From contig JADJOX010000005.1 in assembly GCA_016713565.1 (NCBI GenBank), positions 248,001 to 312,000 on the forward strand: 64,000 nt of DNA. The letters run 5' to 3'. Positions 28,020-36,997 of the stretch are shown piece by piece. Position 1 is the first letter of the stretch, and each line of letters starts with the position of its first letter. Position numbers and translations under genes: made by a program. The notes under the pieces were generated by a model that had not been told where the DNA came from, did not search any database, and saw only the letters and a program-made list of their open reading frames with translations. The DNA is from Ignavibacteriota bacterium. Lineage in GTDB: Bacteria; Bacteroidota; Ignavibacteria; Ignavibacteriales; Melioribacteraceae.

Positions 28020-29168
28020 TTAATTTCCTTTCATCTGATAACAATATATATCATCTTTATCAATTCCAAAGAATAAACAATTATTATAAAAGAACGGTGA
28101 TGTTCTGCATCTACCTTCGAATTGAATTTTATCAATCGGTTTCCCGGTAAATTTATCAATAATATCCGTTTCCAATTTTACATTAGGCTGAATAACAACA
28201 TTGGCAAATACAAGGGGTGTTGTATTTATTAAACCTCTGTTCTCAAATTTCCAATTCTGCTTTCCATTGTCAATGTTAATCGAAAATAAATCTCCGTTCA
28301 AATTGCCGATATATAATGAATTTGAATCTAAAGCCGGCGCTGATTTAATTTTGTGTTTAGTATCAAACCGCCAATTTATACTTCCAATATTTTTATTAAC
28401 AGAAAATACATTACCTAATTCATCGCCAAAATATAATGCTTCATCTTTTAACACAATGCCGCACTGCATTTCCTTTGTTATTTTTTTCTTATAAATAATC
28501 TTCCCTTCTTCTTTATCTACCGCATAAAGATTACCGTAAATTGAACATAAGTACAAATTATTTTCATCTGCTGCAGGATCAGATAAAAAATTCTCCTTTA
28601 AATCAATTTCCCATTCTTTCATTCCGGTTCCGGAAACCTTATAAAGTTTTCCAAAATCCGAAAGAATAAATATTTTTTCATTTTGGTATATCATCTCATT
28701 AGTGATTTTTCCATCAAGTTTTAATTCTCTGAAATCTTTTGCATTTATAAAATCATATACAATTAAAGAGGAATAGTTTTCCTTTTCTTCATTAACAATA
28801 AAAATTAAATTTGATCTTTCTATAATTGGCGTCTGTTCAATTCCGCCTTTATATTTAATTTCACCTATTTTTTTGCCATTATAAATATTTAAGGCAGTTA
28901 ATCTGCCGCCCAAATCGGCAATAAACAAAATGCTGTCATAAGCAGCAAAGGGCGAATTGGAATAACTTCCGTATGTACTTTTTGACCAAAGCGGTTCTTT
29001 CTGAATTTCAATATTTTTATCGAAATAAAAATTCCGCTGTGATGAATTTCCATACTGAGAAACTATTTCGGCATTTTTATCTAACTTCGATAATTTTATC
29101 ATTCTTGCACAACCGAACAATAAAATTGAAAATAAAAATATTGCAAAATATTTTTTCAAAAGTCCCAT
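28020..29168 (-). CDS. PQQ-type beta-propeller lipoprotein (BamB-like)
   Basis: A 382-residue lipoprotein (lipobox LLFGC, Cys20) made of repeated blades of the PQQ-like/BamB type, for example LTALNIYNGKKIGEIKYKG, LYAVDKEEGKIIYKKK and LFSINIDNGKQNWKFENRG. Such propellers scaffold outer-membrane assembly or bind partners; no PQQ site is evident. It overlaps the upstream peptidase/barrel gene by 13 bp, which suggests that the two envelope proteins are made together and may interact. Equivalence to BamB is inferred from fold and context only. Confidence 0.82.
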   Translation of the reverse strand: MGLLKKYFAIFLFSILLFGCARMIKLSKLDKNAEIVSQYGNSSQRNFYFDKNIEIQKEPLWSKSTYGSYSNSPFAAYDSILFIADLGGRLTALNIYNGKKIGEIKYKGGIEQTPIIERSNLIFIVNEEKENYSSLIVYDFINAKDFRELKLDGKITNEMIYQNEKIFILSDFGKLYKVSGTGMKEWEIDLKENFLSDPAADENNLYLCSIYGNLYAVDKEEGKIIYKKKITKEMQCGIVLKDEALYFGDELGNVFSVNKNIGSINWRFDTKHKIKSAPALDSNSLYIGNLNGDLFSINIDNGKQNWKFENRGLINTTPLVFANVVIQPNVKLETDIIDKFTGKPIDKIQFEGRCRTSPFFYNNCLFFGIDKDDIYCYQMKGN

Positions 29169-31981
29169 CCGAAAAAGAATTGATAAAACAAACTTTTTTG
29201 TATGGAAGAAAAATTATCCTCTATTTTTTTCCCAACATCGTAACGAAAAGTTATAGCGCCAAGGAAATTAAATCTTATTCCAATTCCTATGCTTCCAATT
29301 GTATTATCATATTTTGTGTCCCAAGCGCTTCCGGCATCAAAAAATGCCGCTCCTTTAATTCCGGAAAATCCTAATCCCACAAAAGGAAGTTTCAAATAAA
29401 ATTGGTCAATCATCGGGAATCTAAATTCAACTGAAGACAACCACATTTTTTCGCCTCTAATCCTGAAACGAGGCCAGCCGCGCAAATCCCAGCTTCCTCC
29501 GGCTATATATCTTCTTGCATCTTTTCCTTCATTATAATAAATTGAAGCTCTTGTTGCTAATGTAAGCCGGTTATGCAATCGAAAATAATTTCTGTAATCC
29601 GCAATAACAGAATAAAAATTTGAATTACTATATTTTATATCCGTAGTGTAACCCAATAATAATCTAAATCGTGAACCGTCGATTGGTCCGGTATTTCCCC
29701 AAATAGTATTATCATGAATAAATGAAATTGAATTTGAAAGCAAAAGTGCTTTCCTAGGGTAAAGATCAACAGAAATTTCACGATCGGAATTTGAAATTGT
29801 CGCGCTTGTTTCAATTCGCTGGAAGGAAGATAATGGATAAATAAGAGATAAATACCCGCCGAAACTTCTTTCATAAAAGTAGCTGTCGCTTTCTCTAATA
29901 TCATATCTTCTTCCGGTATGATGAAAAATTCCATATCCAAAATTTGTTCGTTTGCCGGTGTTAACACGACTTATTGCGACATTTATATTTTTAAAGAAAT
30001 CGTTTTGTATCTCCGCAGTATTATAGATCATAAAATAATATCTGTCATCGCCCAATAAATCGCTAAGCGAAAAAATCGCCCCGCCTCTTGTTCCGTAAAC
30101 CGGATCTGTAGAAATTTGACTGAACGCATAATCCAAAGAATATTGATTTTCATAACGAAGTTTGTCCGTTTCGGAATTTACAACAATTTTTTCAGGCTGC
30201 CATGGAGTTTTGATTTCATCAAATGAAAATATTTCCTCATGATTAATTGAATCGGGTATTTGATCCAACTTTAACGAAAAAAACTGAAATGAAAATTTTT
30301 CGAATGTTGAAGTAATTATTTCATTTGTATCAACAAATTCATATTCAAAAATACTTGTTAAAAAACGAGTCTTTTGGATCATTTTAATTGGTTCATCATA
30401 TTCGTTAATATTAATTTGCCAAAGATTTTTAACGCCATCGTTATCGGCAAGGCAATATAATTTTGAGTAATCTTTTGCAAATTTTGGACTGCTTAAATCA
30501 GAGTTTGAATACGTTAAGTATTTTATTTCACCTGTTGATGTATTAAGCTCGAATAAATTATTTTTTTGCTGATAAATTCCGCTTGTTCTATCTGAGGCGA
30601 AAATTACTTTTGACTCATCTGAATTAAAAATAGGATCGCGATCGGAGTAATAATCATTTGTAAATCTTGTAAGTTCCCCGTTTTCAATATTCAATTGAAA
30701 AATATCAATATAGCCTTTGCTGTCGGCGGAATGGAAAAGTAATTTTGTTCCTTCTTTATTAAAACTTGGAGATTCAATTGTAATTACTTCATCGAATTTA
30801 AAATGTTTTATAATTTCATTCGATTTCGTATCATATAAATGAATCGCATCTGAAGGACCGGATTTTGTAATAAATGCTAAAATTCCATTTTGTGATATTG
30901 TCATAGAAGGTTTAAGCAAGTGAAAAGTTTCGAAAATTTCTTCCTTCTCACCTTGTAAAATTAATTTTGGTTCAATAAAATCTATTGAATCCGATTTGTA
31001 TTCAATTTTATATATTGAAGAATATCCGTTTCTATTTCCAACAAAGTAAATATTATTTCCGTCTGCATTGCTTAAGTAATTGGGAGAAAAGTTATAACCC
31101 TCATAAGTAATTTTTTTTGATTCAATAAAATGCGGAGTTTTATTTTCATATAGCGGATAATACTTTTGTTTTAAATAATATTGCCAACCGTCATCTATTT
31201 TTTCAAAACGCTCGCCTAATGTAAATTCAATAACATCTTCAAATTTATTAAACCGCCAAACATTTTCAAGAAACTGCAGAATTTTATCTTCACCATATTT
31301 TTTCCCTACAAATTCAAGAAAATTTTGGCCTTCTTTATACATTAAAAAACTACCATAAATTCTATACATATCGGAAAGCGGCGCGTAGAAATTATTAAGT
31401 ACAGCATCTCTCATTATCATTTCAGCTTGCGTATCCCAATGATATGACCAATATTCCGCTAATCCCTCAACAAACCAAAGCGGCGGATAATTATCATTTA
31501 TAACTCTGTGATCTTTTACTACATTCAAGACTTTACCCGTCATAAAAACATGTACCAATTCGTGTCTTATAACATGACGGAATTGTTCAAGCGAAGTTAG
31601 ATACGGAATAACGACGCGACCTTTCATAAATTCGAAAAATCCGCCAACGCCTTCAGGGATGAAATTGGGAATTGTGTTTGTCTGCTGAAAATGATTGTGC
31701 GTATTATAAAATATTAACGGAATTTTTTTTACCATTATATGATTAAACTTGATCTTTAAATCCTTAAAAGCTTCTTCAGCATATGCAGCGCCAATTTCAG
31801 CCATTTCTTCAAAATCATCATAGTAATAAATGTCAAAATGTTCGGTCTTAATTACTTTCCATTCAAAATTTTCGTAATGTACTTTGTTTCTGCCGAAAAA
31901 ATAAAGCTGAGAATATTGTGCAGAATTAATTAGGAAGTAAAAGCAAAGAAAAATTAGGAAAAAGGTCTTATTTGTTTGCAT
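29156..31981 (-). CDS. Fusion of zinc peptidase, TolB-like propeller and Omp85-like barrel
   Basis: A 941-residue exported protein with three parts. Residues 40-260: a gluzincin-type metallopeptidase with His140-Glu141-x-x-His144 (IRHELVHVF) and Glu172 in LWFVEGLAEYW. Residues 280-620: WD40-like (PD40/TolB) blades such as PSFNKEGTKLLFHSADSKG and PIFNSDESKVIFASDRTSG. Residues 650-941: a surface-antigen/Omp85-type barrel ending IQKSLFYQFFFGWDF, with the aromatic last residue typical of BamA substrates. The chain would place a peptidase and propeller on an outer-membrane barrel. The substrate is unknown. It heads a three-gene minus-strand unit. Confidence 0.85.
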   Translation of the reverse strand: MQTNKTFFLIFLCFYFLINSAQYSQLYFFGRNKVHYENFEWKVIKTEHFDIYYYDDFEEMAEIGAAYAEEAFKDLKIKFNHIMVKKIPLIFYNTHNHFQQTNTIPNFIPEGVGGFFEFMKGRVVIPYLTSLEQFRHVIRHELVHVFMTGKVLNVVKDHRVINDNYPPLWFVEGLAEYWSYHWDTQAEMIMRDAVLNNFYAPLSDMYRIYGSFLMYKEGQNFLEFVGKKYGEDKILQFLENVWRFNKFEDVIEFTLGERFEKIDDGWQYYLKQKYYPLYENKTPHFIESKKITYEGYNFSPNYLSNADGNNIYFVGNRNGYSSIYKIEYKSDSIDFIEPKLILQGEKEEIFETFHLLKPSMTISQNGILAFITKSGPSDAIHLYDTKSNEIIKHFKFDEVITIESPSFNKEGTKLLFHSADSKGYIDIFQLNIENGELTRFTNDYYSDRDPIFNSDESKVIFASDRTSGIYQQKNNLFELNTSTGEIKYLTYSNSDLSSPKFAKDYSKLYCLADNDGVKNLWQININEYDEPIKMIQKTRFLTSIFEYEFVDTNEIITSTFEKFSFQFFSLKLDQIPDSINHEEIFSFDEIKTPWQPEKIVVNSETDKLRYENQYSLDYAFSQISTDPVYGTRGGAIFSLSDLLGDDRYYFMIYNTAEIQNDFFKNINVAISRVNTGKRTNFGYGIFHHTGRRYDIRESDSYFYERSFGGYLSLIYPLSSFQRIETSATISNSDREISVDLYPRKALLLSNSISFIHDNTIWGNTGPIDGSRFRLLLGYTTDIKYSNSNFYSVIADYRNYFRLHNRLTLATRASIYYNEGKDARRYIAGGSWDLRGWPRFRIRGEKMWLSSVEFRFPMIDQFYLKLPFVGLGFSGIKGAAFFDAGSAWDTKYDNTIGSIGIGIRFNFLGAITFRYDVGKKIEDNFSSIQKSLFYQFFFGWDF

Positions 31982-32068
31982 TAAAATTCGAGATTAATAT
32001 TTAGTCTTTAGGTTTTAATTTTATAAAAATATTTTTCACTCGAAAGTGCAATAAATTATCGCTAAAAT

Positions 32069-33808
32069 TTAAAAAACGTTTTCCAATTCATCAGAAAAAT
32101 GCAGTTTGAAATAATCTTGAATTCTTGAACTAATTTCTTTTTCCGTTTTTAAATGCAGGCATTCTTCGGCTAATTGTTTTGCCTCGGAAAAATTTATTGA
32201 TCGAATTATTTTCTTTATATGCGGAATAGCAGATGCGGAAACACTAAGCGAATCCAATCCCATTCCGACCAACAAAGGTGTAGCCATAACATCCGCGGCC
32301 ATTTCTCCGCACATACTTACTTTCGCGGATTTCAATTTACTTGCATGAATTATTTTATATAATACTCGAATAACAGCTGGATGAAATTCCTGATATAATG
32401 AAGAGACTATTTCATTTCCTCGGTCAACGGCTAATAAATACTGGATAAGATCATTTGTGCCAATACTGATAAAATCAACTTCTGCTGCAAATTCTTCTGC
32501 CATAACCGCCGCGGAAGGTACCTCCACCATTATTCCGATTTTTATTTTTTTGTCAAATTCCTTCCCTTCAGCTTTCAATTCACTTTTGCATACTTCCAAT
32601 ATTTCTTTGGTTCTTCTTATCTCCTGAATCGAAGTTATCATAGGAAACATAAGTTTTATATTTTTATGCGCGCTTGCTCTTAACACCGCTCTAACTTGAG
32701 TCTTAAGCAGATTTTCATTATCTAATAAAAACCTAATTCCCCGCCATCCTAAAAAGGGATTGGGTTCTTTTATATCAACCGGCAATACTTTATCACCGCC
32801 AATATCAAATGCACGAATTATTACAATATTCGGATAAATTTTTTCCGAAAGGTCTTTATAAACTTTGTATTGTTTGTTTTCATCCGGAAATTCATCAGCA
32901 AGATTAAAAATCTGCTCGGTTCTTACCAAACCAATTCCTTCGGCGCCATTTCTAAATATATATTCAAATTCTTCAACTAAATCTAAATTTGCACGAAGTA
33001 TTATTTTTTTGCCGTCTTTAGTTATTGCGGGTTTACCGACTAATTTTGCCAACGTTGAATCAAACTCGGCTAAACGTTTTGATTTTTCTTTATAGTAATT
33101 TAACTGTTCATCCGTAGGAGATATAATAACTTCTCCATGAACGCCATCAATTATTATCGTATCTCCATTATTGATTTTTTTTGTTACATCATGAATACCA
33201 AGAACAGCCGGAATATTCAACGACCTTGCAACAATTGCGGCATGGCTTGTTAAACCTCCAATGTTTGTAACATATCCCTTAACATTTTCTCTTGAAAATA
33301 AAACAGTATCAGCGGGAGTAATGCTATTTGTAACAACGATAACATCTTTTTCAATTCTTGAAATCCATTTTTTCTTTTTAATATTTCTGATTATTCTATT
33401 TTTTATATCTTCAATGTCATGAGATCTTTCTTTCATATAGGATTCTTCGCTGAGAGCAAGAATTTTTTGGTATTTGGAGAATTCAGCATCGACAACAAAT
33501 TCCGGTGATTTTTTTTCATTTTGAATTCTATCTTTAATATTTTGAATAAGAACAGGATCATCTAAAATCATCATTTGGGCTTCAAAAATTCCCGCACGAT
33601 TTTCGCCCATTTTATCAACAGCAAGAGTGAAAATTTTATTTAGTTCTTTTTTTGATTTGCTGAGTGACTTCTCAAAATTTTCAATTGCCTCAGCGGTATT
33701 GGATATTACCTCATCATCAATTTTCTCAATTTCTTTAGTGTAGATAAACGCGGTTGCTATTGATATGCCCGGAGCAGCAGCAATACCTTTAAGAATATTT
33801 TCATTCAT
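32069..33808 (-). CDS. ptsI: Phosphoenolpyruvate-protein phosphotransferase (PTS enzyme I)
   Basis: Enzyme I takes phosphate from phosphoenolpyruvate and passes it to HPr. The phosphorylated residue is His188 in GGLTSHAAIVARS. The C-terminal PEP-binding barrel has GIGLVRTEQIF, FLGWRGIRFLL, MFPMITSIQEIR and the SMCGEMAAD loop. At 579 residues it is standard. Its ATG overlaps the ptsH stop (ATGA), so both are co-translated. No PTS permease (EIIB/EIIC) or EIIA is in the window, so the pair may serve regulation as well as transport. Confidence 0.96.
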   Translation of the reverse strand: MNENILKGIAAAPGISIATAFIYTKEIEKIDDEVISNTAEAIENFEKSLSKSKKELNKIFTLAVDKMGENRAGIFEAQMMILDDPVLIQNIKDRIQNEKKSPEFVVDAEFSKYQKILALSEESYMKERSHDIEDIKNRIIRNIKKKKWISRIEKDVIVVTNSITPADTVLFSRENVKGYVTNIGGLTSHAAIVARSLNIPAVLGIHDVTKKINNGDTIIIDGVHGEVIISPTDEQLNYYKEKSKRLAEFDSTLAKLVGKPAITKDGKKIILRANLDLVEEFEYIFRNGAEGIGLVRTEQIFNLADEFPDENKQYKVYKDLSEKIYPNIVIIRAFDIGGDKVLPVDIKEPNPFLGWRGIRFLLDNENLLKTQVRAVLRASAHKNIKLMFPMITSIQEIRRTKEILEVCKSELKAEGKEFDKKIKIGIMVEVPSAAVMAEEFAAEVDFISIGTNDLIQYLLAVDRGNEIVSSLYQEFHPAVIRVLYKIIHASKLKSAKVSMCGEMAADVMATPLLVGMGLDSLSVSASAIPHIKKIIRSINFSEAKQLAEECLHLKTEKEISSRIQDYFKLHFSDELENVF

Positions 33809-34071
33809 AGTTCATCAAATCCTCTATTAAAGTAATCAACTATTGCCTCGGAAGCTTCATTTTCATCTTCACCTTCAAATGACAAATTTAAGAACGAGCC
33901 TTTTTCTGCGGCTAAAGTCATAACACCAATTATGCTTTTCCCATTTATGTTCATTCCATCTTTATGTATGAAAAATTCACTTTTAAATTTGGAGGCTATT
34001 TTAACTATTGTTGCCGCTGGACGAGTGTGCAAACCGGCATCATTTATAATTTCTACTTTTTTTTCAATCAT
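33805..34071 (-). CDS. ptsH: HPr phosphocarrier protein
   Basis: An 88-residue HPr. The phosphorylated His15 lies in NDAGLHTRPAATIV. Ser46 in NINGKSIIGVM matches the regulatory serine used by HPr kinase in organisms that have it, so Ser-based control is possible. The start ATG overlaps the repaired end of the upstream polyprenyl synthase by one base (TAATG). It is followed without a gap by ptsI. Confidence 0.95.
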   Translation of the reverse strand: MIEKKVEIINDAGLHTRPAATIVKIASKFKSEFFIHKDGMNINGKSIIGVMTLAAEKGSFLNLSFEGEDENEASEAIVDYFNRGFDEL

Positions 34072-35050
34072 TATTTTTTTCTAACTGTAAGTGAGTTTGC
34101 TAACCATTTCAAGGTAATTTTTGCTTTTTCATTCTTTAAATTTTTCAACTGCTTCAAGGCAAGTGAAGTATATTTTTCACTTCATCCGAAGCATCTTTAA
34201 TAATTCCCAAGTCTTCATACAATTTTTTATATGTTATAACTTCTTCTGCTTGAATTCCTTTCTGATCAATTACTTTTTGAACTAATTTTAAGTTTTCACC
34301 TTTAGCTTTTTCAAGTGCTTTCAAAAGCAGATAGGTTTTTTTCCCTTCAATCAAATCACCGCCAATCTTTTTGCCGAATTCGGCTTCGTCGGCAGAAATA
34401 TCCAAAAGATCATCCTGTATTTGAAATGCCAATCCAAGAAATTTTCCGAATTTTTTAAGAGATTTGATTTCGTTACTATTTCCTCCGCCGAGTTTTGCTC
34501 CAATTGAGCAGCAGGTTTCAGCTAGCGCGGCAGTTTTTTTATTAATCATTATTAAATATTCATCAATCGAAACTTTTTTTCTTATTTCAAAATCTTTATC
34601 CAAACTTTGCCCTTCACACACTTCAATTAATCCCTGTGTAAAATCTTCAACAGCACTTGTACCAATATTTTTACAGTCCTTAAGAAGTGACTGATAAGCA
34701 ATTGCCATTAAATTATCTCCGGCAAGTATTGCGGTGTTTACGTCATACTTTATATGTAAAGTCGCTCTTCCTCTTCTCTTATCTGCATTATCCATAATAT
34801 CATCATGGACGAGTGTAAAGTTGTGAAAAAGTTCAACCGCAATAGCCGCGTTTAAAACGGATTTATTTGAATTTACCGCTTTTGCAGAAAGCATAACAAG
34901 AAATGGTCTAAGTCTTTTTCCCCCGCTATTTATTATATAATCACAAGGTTCATATAAAGATTTAGGAAATTTGCCTTCTACTACTTTATAGTATTTTTTC
35001 TCGAATTTTTGAATTTCATCGATATAATATTTTTGTGGATTGAATATCAT
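34071..35050 (-). pseudogene. Short-chain polyprenyl diphosphate synthase (FPP/GGPP class), frameshifted near the C-terminus
   Basis: A trans-isoprenyl diphosphate synthase. The open frame ends at 34154 after 298 residues with VKNILHLP, but the other frame continues as KKYTSLALKQLKNLKNE... and ends ...WLANSLTVRKK at 34071, exactly where ptsH starts. Adding one A in the A5 run (plus-strand T5 at 34173-34177) restores a 326-residue enzyme of normal length. Both Asp motifs are intact: HDDIMD from Asp83 and FQIQDDLLD. Phe78, five residues before the first motif, is the aromatic that limits chain length to about C15-C20. The lost tail holds the last helices, so whether the short form works is uncertain. 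Confidence 0.8.
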
Positions 35051-35244
35051 AGTATATTTCGTTCAAGTTATTTACCAGATTAAATATATAAATATTTATT
35101 GTAATTTACTTTACTGAAACCTTACTAAATCTAAATTTATTAAATTTTTTCACGCAATAATTAAAATCCGCTAATCAAAATTTTTAAAACAACTTTATTT
35201 TTAGTTAATTTAATCCAAATCAAAAAGTATATTTTAGGTGAAAT

Positions 35245-36744
35245 GTGAAAAAACCACAATTAAGTTTCTGGCAAATATGGAATATGAGCTTTGGGTTTTT
35301 AGGAATCCAATTTGGGTTTGCGCTGCAAAACGCAAATGTGAGTAGAATTTTTGAAACGCTTGGAGCAAATATTGATGAAATTCCAATTCTTTGGATTGCT
35401 GCACCTGTAACCGGATTAATCATACAACCAATTATCGGTCACATGAGTGATCATACTTGGGGTAAACTCGGAAGAAGACGTCCATATTTTTTAGCCGGTG
35501 CAATTTTAGCATCTTTAGCATTATTAATAATGCCAAATTCACCTTATCTATGGTTTGCCGCCGGAATGTTGTGGATTATGGATGCATCAATAAATATTTC
35601 CATGGAACCTTTCAGAGCATTTGTAGGAGATATGCTGCCATCAGAACAAAGGACAACCGGATTTTCAATGCAGAGTTTTTTTATTGGAACAGGTGCCATT
35701 GTAGCTTCCGCGCTACCTTATATTATGAGCAACTGGCTTGGAATTTCAAATATGGCTAAAGAAGGTGATATTCCCGATTCAGTAAAATTTTCATTCTATA
35801 TTGGCGGAACAATTTTCTTTTTATCCGTTTTATGGACAGTTCTAAAATCGAAAGAATATTCACCTGAAGAACTTAAATTATTTTCTGATGATGCCGAAAC
35901 AAAAAATATTAATACATTAAATAAATCCATTGAAAAAAATCTATCTTCTTTATTCTTAAAGTATGGCTTCATCTGGTCTGGAATAGGAGCTGTTTTATTA
36001 TTCATTTTCTCCGAATTTATTTATATCGATCTCGGTTTATATGTATTGTTTGGTGGTGTAATTGTATTCGGATTACTTCAAATTGTATCGGCAAAAATAG
36101 CTGAAACTTCACAAAGTTCAGGATTAGTTTCAATTATAAGTGATTTGTACAATATGCCGAAAACAATGAGGCAATTATCTTATGTTCAATTTTTTTCTTG
36201 GTTTGCTCTTTTTGCAATGTGGATATATACAACTCCCGCGGTTACACGCCATATTTTCGGTGCCGAAGATGCTTCATCGGAACTTTATAATAAGGGAGCT
36301 GATTGGGTTGGCGTTCTTATGGCTGTTTATAACGGATTTGCCGCGGTTATGGCATTCGCAATAATGTGGATGGCTAAAAAGACATCCAGAAAAATGGTTC
36401 ACATGATTAGTTTGATTATTGGCGGATTAAGTTTGTCGTCATTTTATATAATTAAAGATCCAAATTTACTCCTGTTATCTGAACTTGGCATCGGCTTGGC
36501 TTGGGCTTCAATTTTAGCGATGCCTTATGCAATATTAACCGGTTCTTTGCCCGCGGAAAAAATGGGAGTTTATATGGGAATTTTTAATTTCTTTATTGTT
36601 ATTCCACAAATTACCGCGGCGGCAATTTTAGGATTTTTTGTAAAATCTCTTTTTGATAATCACGCGATTTATGCTTTAATTCTTGGCGGAATTTCTATGA
36701 TAATTGCCGGATTTCTCGTGCTTTTAGTTGATGATAAAGATTAA
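35245..36744 (+). CDS. MFS sugar transporter (GPH/SLC45-like)
   Basis: A 499-residue 12-helix transporter of the major facilitator type. The motif GHMSDHTWGKLGRRRPYFLAG after helix 2 is typical of glycoside/sucrose:cation symporters (SUC/SLC45-like), and EPFRAFVGDMLPSEQRTTGF in helix 4-5 supports this. The start is GTG with AGGTG 4 nt upstream. It is divergent from the polyprenyl synthase and convergent with a TolC gene. The substrate is not visible, but it is clearly related to the second transporter at 58883-60388, which sits beside an alpha-amylase. A disaccharide or maltodextrin is plausible. Confidence 0.87.
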   Translation: MKKPQLSFWQIWNMSFGFLGIQFGFALQNANVSRIFETLGANIDEIPILWIAAPVTGLIIQPIIGHMSDHTWGKLGRRRPYFLAGAILASLALLIMPNSPYLWFAAGMLWIMDASINISMEPFRAFVGDMLPSEQRTTGFSMQSFFIGTGAIVASALPYIMSNWLGISNMAKEGDIPDSVKFSFYIGGTIFFLSVLWTVLKSKEYSPEELKLFSDDAETKNINTLNKSIEKNLSSLFLKYGFIWSGIGAVLLFIFSEFIYIDLGLYVLFGGVIVFGLLQIVSAKIAETSQSSGLVSIISDLYNMPKTMRQLSYVQFFSWFALFAMWIYTTPAVTRHIFGAEDASSELYNKGADWVGVLMAVYNGFAAVMAFAIMWMAKKTSRKMVHMISLIIGGLSLSSFYIIKDPNLLLLSELGIGLAWASILAMPYAILTGSLPAEKMGVYMGIFNFFIVIPQITAAAILGFFVKSLFDNHAIYALILGGISMIIAGFLVLLVDDKD

Positions 36745-36958
36745 ACTTTTAAAAAATATAATTTGAAGCAATATTATTTAACAATATTCTTTTACAAAAA
36801 ATTGCAGACACCGGATACAGTTATTATTCCTAATTATCTCAAGTGCATGTTTTGGAAATGTAATAATTATTGTCAATTAGAATTTGAAATCTGATATTAT
36901 AAACTGAACATCATTTGGAAATTGTAATTCTTTTTATTATGAAATATTAAATAAACAA

Positions 36959-36990
36959 AAAAAGGCTTAACATATTATTAAGCCTTTTTA
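36959..36990. terminator. Bidirectional intrinsic terminator
   Basis: Perfect 12-bp arms AAAAAGGCTTAA (36959-36970) and TTAAGCCTTTTT (36978-36989) around a 7-base loop, A-rich before and T-rich after. It lies between the convergent MFS transporter (+) and TolC (-) genes and can serve both. The rest of this 253-bp gap (36745-36958) holds nothing I can identify. Confidence 0.88.
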
Positions 36991-36997
36991 TAATTCA

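Noticed and set aside
31982..32068. Possible terminator after ptsI (CACT-TTCG-AGTG stem-loop followed by an A/T-rich run)
   Set aside because: The stem is only 4 bp and the T-run is broken. It is too weak to call in this AT-rich DNA.
35051..35244. Regulatory or RNA element in the 194-bp gap between the polyprenyl synthase and the MFS gene
   Set aside because: Only AT-rich sequence with short chance palindromes was seen, with no conserved aptamer or clear hairpin.
36745..36958. Gene or RNA in the gap after the MFS transporter
   Set aside because: No ORF of useful length, no hairpin besides the terminator at 36959-36990, and no tRNA-like fold.
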